DNA of 54,526 bases from Acetobacter nitrogenifigens DSM 23921 = NBRC 105050 (GTDB lineage: Bacteria > Pseudomonadota > Alphaproteobacteria > Acetobacterales > Acetobacteraceae): assembly GCF_000429165.1 (NCBI RefSeq), contig NZ_AUBI01000018.1, positions 1 to 54,526 on the forward strand, in the 5' to 3' direction. The notes under the pieces are model-generated. The model had not been told where the DNA came from. It saw only the letters and a program-made list of their open reading frames with translations, and searched no databases. Made by a program: the position numbers and the translations under genes. This document shows, piece by piece, positions 24,972-33,224 of this stretch (position 1 is its first letter; each line of letters opens with the position of its first letter).

Positions 24972-26387
24972 TCAGGCGGCTGCGCGGACAGCGCGCAGGC
25001 GGGTGGTCAGTTCCTCGGCGATGAGGAACGCGAGTTCCAGTGACTGCTCCGCGTTGAGGCGCGGGTCGCAGAACGTCTCGTAACGGGCACCGAGGTCGTG
25101 CTCCGTCAGGCGATGCGCGCCGCCGACGCATTCGGTGACGTTCTGTCCGGTCATCTCGATATGAACGCCGCCCGGCGCCACGCCTTCAGCGGCGAACACG
25201 TCGAAGAAGCCCTGCACTTCGGACAGGATCGCGTCGAACGAGCGGGTCTTCACCTTGCTGGACGTCGAGATGGTGTTGCCGTGCATGGGGTCGGTCAGCC
25301 ATGTGACCTTGCGGCCCGTGGCGCGCACATTGCGCAGCAGGGGCGGCAGGAACTCATGGATTTTCTCCGCGCCCATGCGGGAGATCAGCGTGATGCGCCC
25401 AGCCTCGTCCGCCGGGTTGAGGATTTCCAGCAGGCGTTCAAGGTCGTCGACCTTCGTCGTCGGTCCGACCTTGACGCCGATCGGGTTGCGCACGCCGCGA
25501 AGGAATTCGACATGCGCGCCGTCCGGCTGGCGGGTGCGGTCGCCGATCCACAGGAAATGGGCCGAGCAGTCGTACCATTCGCCCGACGTCGAATCGATGC
25601 GGGTCAGAGCCTGCTCATACGGCAGCAGCAGCGCCTCGTGGGAGGTGTAGAACTCGGTCTCGTCGATCTGCGGCGCTGTCTTGGCGTTCAGGCCGCACGC
25701 GCCCATGAACGACAGGGTCTCGTCGATGCGTTCGGCGAGAACGCGATAGCGCTCGGCCAAAGGCGAACGCTCCACGAAGCCGAGGTTCCAGCGATGCACC
25801 TGATGCAGGTTGGCGTAGCCGCCGCCAGCGAACGCGCGCAGTAGGTTGAGCACGCCAGCCGACTGGAAATAACCGGTCTCCATGCGCTGCGGGTCAGGAA
25901 TGCGTGCTTCCGCCGTGAACTCGGAACCGTTGATGATGTCGCCGCGATATGACGGCAGCACCGTGTCGCCCAGAGTCTCCGTGTCGGATGAGCGCGGCTT
26001 GGCGTACTGGCCCGCGATGCGACCGATCTTCACCACCGGCACCTTGGCGGCGAAAGTGAGGACGACGGCCATCTGCAGCAGCACCCGGAAGGTGTCGCGC
26101 ACGATGTCGGCGGAGAATTCAGAGAAGCTCTCCGCGCAGGCGCCGCCCTGCAGGACGAAGGCGCGGCCGGTGGACGCTTCGGCCAGATGCGCGCGCAGGC
26201 GCCGCGCTTCTCCGGCGAAGACCAGCGGAGGATACCGATGCAAGCGTGCTTCGACCCCTTTCAGGGCTGCCTCGTCAGGATAAGTCGGAGACTGCTTGAT
26301 CGGAAACGACCGCCACGTCTCCGGCGACCAGTCGGCGGAGGCGCGGACTGCTTGCTGCGGAGAGGTCGGGTTGAGCGTGACACTCAT
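24972..26387 (-). CDS. aroG: 3-deoxy-7-phosphoheptulonate synthase, class II
   Basis: The first enzyme of the shikimate pathway (PEP + erythrose 4-phosphate to DAHP), here of the class II plant/actinobacterial type. The 471 residues include [19 protein letters not shown], the metal-cysteine region [62 protein letters not shown], and the metal ligands in [10 protein letters not shown] and [18 protein letters not shown]. Most relatives read GGDCAE; here the Asp is Ala, while the metal-binding Cys remains. AGGA precedes ATG at 26387. It is alone, with no other aro gene adjacent. Confidence 0.95.
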   Translation of the reverse strand: MSVTLNPTSPQQAVRASADWSPETWRSFPIKQSPTYPDEAALKGVEARLHRYPPLVFAGEARRLRAHLAEASTGRAFVLQGGACAESFSEFSADIVRDTFRVLLQMAVVLTFAAKVPVVKIGRIAGQYAKPRSSDTETLGDTVLPSYRGDIINGSEFTAEARIPDPQRMETGYFQSAGVLNLLRAFAGGGYANLHQVHRWNLGFVERSPLAERYRVLAERIDETLSFMGACGLNAKTAPQIDETEFYTSHEALLLPYEQALTRIDSTSGEWYDCSAHFLWIGDRTRQPDGAHVEFLRGVRNPIGVKVGPTTKVDDLERLLEILNPADEAGRITLISRMGAEKIHEFLPPLLRNVRATGRKVTWLTDPMHGNTISTSSKVKTRSFDAILSEVQGFFDVFAAEGVAPGGVHIEMTGQNVTECVGGAHRLTEHDLGARYETFCDPRLNAEQSLELAFLIAEELTTRLRAVRAAA

Positions 26388-26591
26388 TGTCGTTTCCTGT
26401 CGGTATCTGGAATGCGCGGTTCTTGCGCGTCTCTGGTGAAGTAAAAAATGGCCCGAGCCCGGCAGTCCGGGAACGCGGGGCGGCATTTATGCCTAACTTT
26501 GATATGGGATGCAAAGGAAGCAGGACGCCACGCAACAGCCGCAGAATAGGCATGTGCGGAGGGCGCTTCGACGTGGGGTGGGAAGCGCGCG

Positions 26592-27290
26592 TCAGGGCGT
26601 CGAAAAGTTGTCCATGTCCGCCGTAACCTGACGAAAAGTAATGTTGATGCGGCATGGACCCGTCGCGGGATGCTCGCCGGACGGCAACGGCGTCACGCCG
26701 TGAAATGTCAGACGCGACGGGCCGCCCCAGACGACGACGTCGCCATGCGCCAGTCGGATGCGGCGCGTGGGGTCTGAGCGATTGAGGCCGCCCCAGAGAA
26801 AGGTCGCAGCGACGCCGAGAGAGACCGAAACGATCGGGGTGATGAGTTCGCCTTCGTCACGGTCCTGATGCAGCGACATGCGCGCCCGATGATTGTAGCG
26901 GTTGATGAGGCAGGATTGCAGCGGCGCGCGATCGAAACCGGCGGCTGCGGCGGCGCGGCGCGACAGGGCGGCGAACGCGGGAGGCAGGGGCGGCCATGGG
27001 CGGCCCGTCGCGGGGCAAAGTGGAGCGTAACGATACCCCTTGCGGTCGGAGCGCCAGCCGAACGCGCCGCAGGCGGTCATTTCGACCGACATGCGGCCGC
27101 CGCCGGGCGTCTCCAGCTGCTCGAAGGGACACTCCGCGCTCACCGCTTCCACTCCGGCCAGCAGGGCGGGGACGTCGGGCAAGGCCAGCCCCGGAAAAAG
27201 CACGGCGCCTTCCGCCAGCGGGACAGGGCGAGGCGGCGTCTCTGGCGCTTCCTGTCGTGACTGCTCAAGGTCGAAAAGATCCGCGGTCAT
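26592..27290 (-). CDS. alkB: AlkB DNA/RNA dealkylase
   Basis: A 232-residue Fe(II)/2-oxoglutarate dioxygenase that reverses 1-methyladenine and 3-methylcytosine damage. The substrate loop is QSCLINRYNHRARMSLHQDRDE, giving the HxD iron ligands in HQD. The distal iron His is in RLTFHGVTPL, and the 2-oxoglutarate-binding arginines are in PCRINITFRQV. The CGAFGWRSDRKGYRYAP stretch is the typical nucleotide-recognition lid. Length is normal for E. coli-type AlkB. No ada gene is adjacent. Confidence 0.94.
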   Translation of the reverse strand: MTADLFDLEQSRQEAPETPPRPVPLAEGAVLFPGLALPDVPALLAGVEAVSAECPFEQLETPGGGRMSVEMTACGAFGWRSDRKGYRYAPLCPATGRPWPPLPPAFAALSRRAAAAAGFDRAPLQSCLINRYNHRARMSLHQDRDEGELITPIVSVSLGVAATFLWGGLNRSDPTRRIRLAHGDVVVWGGPSRLTFHGVTPLPSGEHPATGPCRINITFRQVTADMDNFSTP

Positions 27291-27551
27291 GGCTCCAGTT
27301 CTCCGTCCGCGCGGGGATCGCTTGCTCGGTTCGCGTCCTCATACTTTATACACTTAACGTGTGGGCGCAGCGCAGGCGCCGGGACGCTCTGCGTGGAACG
27401 TTGTTGCCGCTCTTGTCCCGGTCGTGCGAAGCTGTCGCGTCAGTTCGCTCCCGGCCAGCGAACCGGCGACTGCGGTCGTCGCCGAATCTGTATGATCGGC
27501 CCGATCAGGCCCTCGCGCTGCGGGGAGTGTCAATCGCTGAAGGTGTGCTTT

Positions 27552-27965
27552 ATGGTTGTTTCCCGACGTTCCCGTGTTTTGGCCGCCGCGGCTTTGGCGC
27601 TGCTTGCAAGCCCGATCATGCAGGCTGAGGCGGCGCCGTTGTCCGCGTCGTCCGATCCGTTGGCGGGCGCGGAGATCACCACTGGCGATCCGACGCAGCA
27701 GAGTTCCGGCGTCGCGGGAACTGAATCGCGCCAGCACGAGCACATGACGGTTCGTGGCCACCATTCGCTGCCGCCCGGGTATCAGGACGCTCCTTCCATG
27801 GACATGACGCATGGCCCGGATCCGGACCATGAAGCGTCGGTGCAGCGGGACTCTGTGACGGGCTCCAATCTGTCTCATTTTGGATCGTCCTATCAGGACA
27901 ACGGCCCTACAGGCCGGGGCCAGCTGGGCGATTCCACCGGAAATGGCTGGGTGACGCCGCGCTGA
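27552..27965 (+). CDS. Secreted hypothetical protein
   Basis: A 137-residue protein. Its signal peptide (MVVSRRSRVLAAAALALLAS) has a likely cleavage after AEA near residue 27. The mature part is hydrophilic and low in hydrophobic residues, rich in Ser, Gly, Asp and His, with no cysteine. It reads as intrinsically disordered. The His/Met patches (HEHMTVRGHH, MDMTHGPDPDH) might bind metal, but this is speculative. GAAGGTG precedes ATG at 27552. It is followed by a GC hairpin at 27995 and looks monocistronic. No family is recognised. Confidence 0.7.
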   Translation: MVVSRRSRVLAAAALALLASPIMQAEAAPLSASSDPLAGAEITTGDPTQQSSGVAGTESRQHEHMTVRGHHSLPPGYQDAPSMDMTHGPDPDHEASVQRDSVTGSNLSHFGSSYQDNGPTGRGQLGDSTGNGWVTPR

Positions 27966-27994
27966 GACCCGAGTTTACGGGGGGAGCGTAACGA

Positions 27995-28013
27995 GGCGGC
28001 CTTTTGGGCCGCC
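27995..28013 (+). terminator. GC hairpin after the secreted protein gene
   Basis: GGCGGCC pairs with GGCCGCC around TTTTG, 30 bp past the stop. There is no T tail, so efficiency is uncertain. Confidence 0.5.
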
Positions 28014-28214
28014 GCTCAGGTCGTCCGGCGACAGGTTGTGAAACAGGCGCCTTCTAAGTGGGCCTGCTTTTGCGTCGGCGCATGCAGGCTGGCGCGTCCG
28101 CGAAGGGTGTCATACGGCGTCGGAGTTCGCGCCAGATGTTGCCTTCCCGGCAGGGGCGACGCATGTTCGCGCGCTCAACCCACGAATTTCTGTTTCTTGA
28201 TCCGGACCGGGACG

Positions 28215-29618
28215 ATGACCTTACCGACGCCGCTGCAGGAGGCCACGCGGCCTGTCCTGTCGCTTCACGATAGCCAGCGACGCGCCGTCGCGCCCTTTAC
28301 GCCGCTCGATCCGGAACATGTCCGTATCTATTACTGCGGACCCACGGTCTACGACTTGCCTCATGTGGGCAATCTGCGTGCGATGCTTACCGCCGATATT
28401 TTGACGCGCGTTCTGCGGCGTCTTTATCCGCGCGTGACGTTTGTGAGGAACATCACAGACGTCGATGACAAGATCACGGCGCGGGCTCGCGATAACGGCG
28501 AGGACATTGCCGCGCTTACTGAACGCACGACTGCGGAATTTCATGCAGACCTGTCTGCAATGAACATGCTGCCGCCGGACATTGAGCCGCGCGCGACACA
28601 TAATATTGCCGAGATGCAGGCGATGATTTCGCGTCTGATCGAATACGGGCACGCCTATGAAGCTGAGGGGCACGTGTTGTTCGCGGTCGCGTCGTTTCCG
28701 TCCTACGGCGCGCTCTCCGGGCGGGATCCGGAGGAGCTTGTGGCGGGGGCCCGGGTGGAGGTCGCTCCATATAAGCGTGACGCAGGTGATTTCGTCCTGT
28801 GGAAGCCATCGACTCCCGATCTGCCGGGGTGGGAATCGCCCTGGGGTCGCGGACGACCGGGTTGGCACATCGAATGCTCTGCGATGGCGCATCGCTACCT
28901 TGGAGAGAGTTTTGACATTCATGGCGGCGGCAGCGATCTGCTGTTTCCCCACCATGAAAATGAGCGCGCGCAGAGTCTGTGCTGCTTTCCGGGCGGCCGG
29001 TTCGCCAACTACTGGCTGCACAATGCGATGCTGCTGGTTGACGGCGAGAAAATGTCGAAGTCGCTCGGCAATTTCCTGACCATCCGGGACGTTTTGGCGC
29101 GTGGGCCGGTGGAGGCGTTGCGTCTGCTTCTCATGAGCGCACAGTATCGTTCTGTTCTAAATTTTACGTGGTCAGGGTTGGAAGAGTCGCGCAAGACGCT
29201 TGATCGTTTTTACCGGGCTCTGGCGGGTTCGCCGGAGAGTCCCGAAGACGCCGAGCGTGCGCCGCCAGCGGCGTTTCTGGCTGCCCTGTGCGATGATCTG
29301 AACACGCCGCGCGCGATTGCGGAAATGCATGCGCTGGCCGGCGCAGCGCTGCAAGGAGACACTGCCGCGGCTGCCGACCTGCGCGCGGCGGGGCGGCTGA
29401 TCGGACTGCTGGAGCAGGAGCCCGACGACTGGTTTCGCGGTGAAGAAGGTGAGGGCGCATTGAGCGCCGCAACAATCGAGGCGCTGATCGAAGAGCGTCT
29501 TGCCGCCCGCAAGGCGCGGGATTTCGCGCGGGCGGACGGCATTCGCGCTGAGCTTTCGGAGGCAGGCGTGATTCTTGAGGACGGCCCTTCGGGCACCACC
29601 TGGAGGCGTGGCTCGTGA
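28215..29618 (+). CDS. cysS: Cysteinyl-tRNA synthetase
   Basis: A class I synthetase of 467 residues charging tRNA-Cys. The HIGH-type motif is LPHVGNLRAML and the KMSKS loop is EKMSKSLGNF. Zinc ligands are the Cys in YYCGPTVYD, the Cys in HIECSAM, and the His and Glu in FPHHENE. The C-terminal DALR-like domain ends KARDFARADGIRAEL. The start at 28215 (MTLPTPLQEAT) follows GGGAC; the much longer open frame upstream reads as non-coding. The stop overlaps the trmJ start (GTGA), so the two are translated together. Confidence 0.96.
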   Translation: MTLPTPLQEATRPVLSLHDSQRRAVAPFTPLDPEHVRIYYCGPTVYDLPHVGNLRAMLTADILTRVLRRLYPRVTFVRNITDVDDKITARARDNGEDIAALTERTTAEFHADLSAMNMLPPDIEPRATHNIAEMQAMISRLIEYGHAYEAEGHVLFAVASFPSYGALSGRDPEELVAGARVEVAPYKRDAGDFVLWKPSTPDLPGWESPWGRGRPGWHIECSAMAHRYLGESFDIHGGGSDLLFPHHENERAQSLCCFPGGRFANYWLHNAMLLVDGEKMSKSLGNFLTIRDVLARGPVEALRLLLMSAQYRSVLNFTWSGLEESRKTLDRFYRALAGSPESPEDAERAPPAAFLAALCDDLNTPRAIAEMHALAGAALQGDTAAAADLRAAGRLIGLLEQEPDDWFRGEEGEGALSAATIEALIEERLAARKARDFARADGIRAELSEAGVILEDGPSGTTWRRGS

Positions 29619-30382
29619 CCGGTCGGGACGGCGGCGCCGATCTTCAGCCATTGGGGAATACCCCGGTCGTTATACTCGTGCGCCCGCAACTGGCGGAAAA
29701 TATCGGCACGACGGCGCGCGCGATGGCGAACGGGGGGCTGTTCCATTTACGTCTTGTGGCCCCACGCGACGGCTGGCCCCAGGATCGCGCGTGGAGAACC
29801 GCCTCTGGCGCCGACCGTATTCTTGAGGCGGCGACGGCCTATGAGACGGTCGATGACGCTGTGGCGGACCTGCACCACGTCTTCGCGACGTGTCCCCGGC
29901 CGCGTCATATCGTCAAGCCGGTTCTGACTGCGCGTGGCGGCGCGGTGGAACTGCGGGCGGCGACCGCGCGGGGTCTCAAGGTCGGACTGATGTTCGGGCC
30001 TGAGCGCGCGGGTCTCGACAACGAGGACATGGCGCGCGCTGACGCCCTGATTCGTTACCCGCTCAATCCGTCGTTCATGTCGCTCAATCTCGCCCAGGCG
30101 GTGATGATCATGGCGTATGAGTGGTGGTTGACCGAAGACGCCACGCCGTCGCGCGAGTTGATGACGAATGAGACGCATGTCGCGACGAAGGGCGAGCTTG
30201 AGAACTTCATGCGGCATCTGATTCGGGAACTCGATTCCTGCGGTTTCCTCCGCAACGAGCAGAAGCGGCCTGGAATGGTCCGGAACCTGCGTCATTTCTT
30301 CACGCGCGGCGAAGTCACCGAGCAGGAATTGCGCACGCTGCACGGCGTGATCACGGAGTTGAGTCACCCTAGGCGCGGATAA
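29615..30382 (+). CDS. trmJ: tRNA (cytidine/uridine-2'-O-)-methyltransferase TrmJ
   Basis: A 255-residue SPOUT methyltransferase modifying position 32 of tRNA anticodon loops. The knot motifs are VILVRPQLAENIGTTARAMA, GLMFGPERAGLDNED and YPLNPSFMSLNLAQAVMIMA. A C-terminal helical extension (ELENFMRHLIRELDSCGF, NLRHFFTRGEVTEQELRTL) is characteristic of TrmJ. It starts at GTG 29615, overlapping the cysS stop by 4 bp. It lies directly upstream of a tRNA gene, although with its own spacing and promoter region. Confidence 0.93.
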   Translation: MTGRDGGADLQPLGNTPVVILVRPQLAENIGTTARAMANGGLFHLRLVAPRDGWPQDRAWRTASGADRILEAATAYETVDDAVADLHHVFATCPRPRHIVKPVLTARGGAVELRAATARGLKVGLMFGPERAGLDNEDMARADALIRYPLNPSFMSLNLAQAVMIMAYEWWLTEDATPSRELMTNETHVATKGELENFMRHLIRELDSCGFLRNEQKRPGMVRNLRHFFTRGEVTEQELRTLHGVITELSHPRRG

Positions 30383-30416
30383 AGTGCTGTTTTGATACTT
30401 TTCTTGTGCGAGCCCC

Positions 30417-30457
30417 TTGACGGGGTAAGCGCCCTCAATTACCAACCGCCTCGTCCT
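30417..30457 (+). promoter_or_regulatory. Possible tRNA-Glu promoter
   Basis: TTGACG at 30417-30422 makes a good -35 box. The -10 candidate (TTACCA, about 17 bases on) is weak. Its place directly before the tRNA supports the call. Confidence 0.4.
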
Positions 30458-30533
30458 GTCCCGTTCGTCTAGAGGCCTAGGACACCGCCCTTTCACGGCG
30501 GTAACACGGGTTCGAATCCCGTACGGGACGCCA
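30458..30533 (+). tRNA. tRNA-Glu (anticodon TTC), CCA encoded
   Basis: The acceptor stem GTCCCGT pairs with ACGGGAC and is followed by G and encoded CCA at 30531-30533. The anticodon stem CCGCC/GGCGG holds the loop CTTTCAC, giving TTC. The T arm is ACGGG-TTCGAAT-CCCGT. The cloverleaf is complete. A decayed integrase gene begins 58 bp downstream in the opposite direction, so the 3' end was probably an attachment site. Confidence 0.97.
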
Positions 30534-30591
30534 CTGATTTTGTTGGATAAATTTAGTTATCCACAAGTGGCTTAGTAGTCCACATGGACCA

Positions 30592-30935
30592 CTACAAACT
30601 AAAATCATCAGCGATGCTTCGAAGGTAGGTCGGGTCGAATTTTCGATAGACGCGACGCAGGGTGGTTGGGTCTGTCGCAAGCCAGTCTGCTGCCTGATCG
30701 ATCGGCACGTGATCCATCGCAAACCACGACGCGACGCCATGCTTCAGATGGTGAGAGGTTGGCCTCCACGTTAAGCGTGCATACCTTGGCGAATGACCAC
30801 CGTAGGCCGGTCGGCACCGGCTTTACGTGTCAATGGGCGACGTAATCTCCGATAGCCAACGACAGCGCGACTTCAAGTTCAGCGCGAAGAGATTTCGTCA
30901 TAGGGGCGATTGTCGGATGACGCCGATGTCCTAAA
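30592..30935 (-). pseudogene. Decayed tyrosine recombinase (integrase) next to tRNA-Glu
   Basis: The minus strand translates as the C-terminal catalytic part of a phage or island integrase in pieces. The first piece is PTIAPMTKSLRAELEVALS, then IGDYVAH, an in-frame TGA, and KPVPTGLRWSFAKVCT. After a frameshift it reads LTWRPTSHHLKHGVASWF, then VPIDQAADWLATDPTTLRRV and YRKFDPTYLRSIADDF, ending at TAG 30592-30594. HHLKH matches the H-x-x-R/K box and RRVYRKF holds the nucleophilic Tyr. The 5' half is gone. One stop plus one frameshift make it non-functional. It indicates past integration of an island at tRNA-Glu. Confidence 0.82.
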
Positions 30936-30939
30936 GGAC

Positions 30940-30967
30940 GGTCAGCGGTCAGCGGTCAGCGGTCAGC
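30940..30967. repeat. Four tandem copies of a 7-bp unit
   Basis: GGTCAGC is repeated four times without mismatch, directly at the broken end of the integrase relic. It could be slippage-generated or mark a deletion junction. Confidence 0.85.
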
Positions 30968-31392
30968 GTCGCTAGCACGGAGACCGCCGCCAATGTGTAA
31001 TGTCCTGAAGCAACATCGTGGTCTTTTTCGGTGGCGCAGACGATGCATCCAGCGCGCAGGCGCTCGTATGGCCGTCGTCCTGTGGTGGCGCTGTGCAGCC
31101 TGCACCGACCGCACGGAACAGGCGCGCACTGAACCGGTCGGCTGCCGTATCCCGATCTCGTTGCGTGCGCTGGTCCGCCGTCGGCGCGCATGCTGCCTGC
31201 GTCGCTTTGGTCCGCTACTGCATCCTGATCACACGGCGCTGCCTGCGAATCACGGCGCCGGGCGTATCTAAAAGCATCTCCATGAGAATAAAACTCAGCA
31301 AAGTTCGTGTCTTCAGGCCATGGACATCGCACAAGGATAATAAAATGGGTGAGTTCACGGATGTGGATGCGTCTCGCCGGGAGCTTCATGGA
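30968..31392. other. Unassigned stretch between two gene relics
   Basis: Frames of 60-190 codons are open on both strands, but none starts well or resembles a known family. Given the relics on either side, this is probably decayed DNA. A short ORF-like piece on the minus strand just past the dnaE2 stop (ARRIHIRELT) faintly resembles the dnaE2 tail again, but it is too short to call. Confidence 0.4.
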
Positions 31393-31555
31393 TCAGTGGA
31401 AATTGCGCGATGTGACGATGATCCGTTCACAGTCGGCAGTGCGGCCATGGGTGCTCCCAGCAGAGGAGCGATTACCCACGTCCGCGAGCAACCCGGAAAG
31501 GTCCGCAATCTTCTTCGCGACCAGATGCACGACGTCGCCTGTCCGTCGTCAGGAC
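31393..31555 (-). pseudogene. dnaE2: 3' fragment of dnaE2 (error-prone DNA polymerase)
   Basis: The minus strand reads RRTGDVVHLVAKKIADLSGL, then LADVGNR, a THGR remnant, and ends IIVTSRNFH with TGA at 31393-31395. These match the extreme C-terminus of DnaE2 (a GDVVHLVA strand, DLS-L-VG-R helix, HGRG turn, and a terminal KVK-R-NF). The loop between the HGRG turn and the terminal strand is shortened, so an internal deletion is likely. The rest of the gene is absent: the IS3-family element begins at 31559. DnaE2 normally works with ImuA and ImuB in SOS mutagenesis; neither is seen here. Confidence 0.65.
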
Positions 31556-31625
31556 CTATGGGACGGAATTGGCAAATTGAATAATGGAGGATTTCTGGCT
31601 CATCGTAACGACGAAGGAGTGAAGT

Positions 31626-32000
31626 ATGAGCCAGAAATCCTTGCCGGAGACGACATCGGGGGAACGGTTGATCCGCGATATCCGCCGGGCGACGCGTCGG
31701 CAGTATTCGGCGGAAGAGAAGATCCGCATTGTGCTCGACGGGCTACGTGGTGAAAGCAGTATAGCCGAGCTGTGACGTCGTGAGGGGATCGCGGAGAGCC
31801 TGTATTGTGCCTGGTCGAAGGAATTTCTCGAGGCCGGGAAGAAATAACTTGCGGGCGATACGGCGCGTAACGCCACGACCAGTGAAGTCCGTTATCTGCG
31901 TGACGAGGCGCGGGCCCTCAAAGAGGTCGTGGCCGAACAGACGCTGGGATTGCGCCTGCTCAAAAAAAGCATGATCGGGGATGGGGGAGACCCCGCATGA
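31626..32000 (+). pseudogene. IS3-family orfA, two in-frame stops
   Basis: It starts MSQKSLPETTSGERLIRDIR with an excellent GAAGGAG site, then shows the helix-turn-helix YSAEEKIRIVLDGLRGESSI. TGA at 31773 replaces the Cys codon expected in AELCRREG, and TAA at 31845 replaces a basic residue after EAGKK. The C-terminal leucine-zipper region (RYLRDEARALKEVVAEQ) is preserved and ends in ATGA overlapping orfB, as in active relatives. Confidence 0.85.
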
Positions 32001-32896
32001 GATATACGGCTTTGGAAAAGCTCGAGATCATCCGTCTCGTCGAACAATCGGTTCTGCCTGCCCGAAAGGTTCTGGACAGGATCGGCATCCCGCGGTCAAC
32101 CTTTCACCGCTGGTACGATCTGTATCGGAACGGCGGCGCCGAAGCGTTGACCGACCGGCCATCACGCCCCAATCGGACGTGGAATCGCATCGCGTACGAT
32201 GTCCGTGCGCAGGTCATCGATCTGGCTCTGGAGGCGCCGGAACTGTCGCCTCGGGAAATCGCCGTGCGGTTCACCGACGAGCAGGGCTATTTCGTCTCGG
32301 AATCCTCGGTCTATCGTCTGCTCAAGACCCATGACCTAATCACCAGTCCGCAATTCATCGTCATCAAGGCGGCGGAAAACTTCCACACGAAAACGACGGC
32401 GACGAACCAGCTCTGGCAAACAGACTTCACTTACCTCAAGGTCATCGGATGGGGATGGTTCTATCTGTCGACCATCCTCGACGATACAGGCGTCAGGGCT
32501 CGATCAGGCCACAGTAAAACACCGACCGCGACTGCTCTCCGATAACGGTCCCTGTTATGTTGCTGACGAACTCGCAAAATGGCTCGGTCAGAAGACCATG
32601 GATCATGTGCGTGGGGCTCCGAACCACCCTCAGGCACAGGGAAAAATCGAGCGTTGGCATCAGGCGCTCAAGAACCGAGTGCTTCTTGAGCATTATTATC
32701 TGCCTGGAGATCTCGAAAGGCAGATCGAGGCATTCGTCGAAAACTATAATCAGCGTCGCTATCACGAGAGCCTCAACAATCTCACGCCGGCCGATGTCTG
32801 GTTCGGAGGGGGCAGACCATCCTGCTCGAACGTGAGCGCGTCAAACGCGCTACCATTCAGAAACGACGCTTGCTTCATCAGCAACGCGCCGCCTAA
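31997..32896 (+). pseudogene. IS3-family orfB integrase, deletion and frameshift
   Basis: Intact from MRYTALEKLEIIRLVEQSVL through the first catalytic Asp (WQTDFTYLKVIGWGWFYLST). After LDD a deletion of roughly 85 bp removes the segment usually reading SRYIVAW through LELAL. The frame changes and resumes as ASGLDQATVKHRPRLLSDNG (second Asp) and GKIERWHQ (catalytic Glu). A second frame change, a lost base in a G run near 32811, leads to QTILLERERVKR and the natural stop at 32896. All DDE residues survive in DNA but cannot be joined in one protein. Confidence 0.87.
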
Positions 32897-32951
32897 ACAT
32901 CAAAATCAGATGGGCCAAAGCCTCCCTTATTTCACGCCATCCACAGTCCCA

Positions 32952-33224
32952 AATCTTTCGACGACGGACAAAGTATTGTTACTAATATTATGTATTAAAT
33001 AAATGCATTATATAATGAAGATAAAAATATATACAAAATATTTTGCTTTATTAACGTAATAATTTGATAAATATAAACATAACCTTTAATTTGGAGCGAA
33101 CGAAAACTGTGTGTGGCGGTATGCGTTCGTATGCATAGCCCACAGTGCGCATCGCCCACAGGTGCAAACTCATTACTGCATGCGGCCGAATAATGAGTCT
33201 GCATTTGGTCGTGAGAGATAATCT
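32952..33224. other. AT-rich spacer, no gene
   Basis: About 270 bp of distinctly AT-rich DNA lies between the IS3 relic and the end of the 438-residue ORF. No ORF or hairpin stands out. The composition matches the other flank of the cassette (35100-35480), suggesting a shared foreign origin. Confidence 0.55.

Larger units (their letters stand above)
31559..32951 (+). mobile_element. Broken IS3-family insertion sequence
   Basis: Imperfect terminal repeats start TGGGAC at 31559 and end GTCCCA at 32951. Matches continue inside (TGGGACGGAATTGG on the left, TGGGACTGTGGATGG on the right complement). It carries the usual overlapping orfA and orfB, both inactivated. No matching 3-4 bp target duplication is visible, so one flank has probably been rearranged since insertion. 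The element separates the dnaE2 scrap from the AT-rich cassette. Confidence 0.82.

Noticed and set aside
27966..28214. A T-box or other riboswitch before cysS
   Set aside because: No T-box sequence or specifier stem is visible; only the terminator-like hairpin of the preceding gene is present.
30949..31389. A 146-codon minus-strand ORF between the integrase and dnaE2 relics
   Set aside because: It runs through tandem repeats and decayed DNA, has no good start and no recognisable family.
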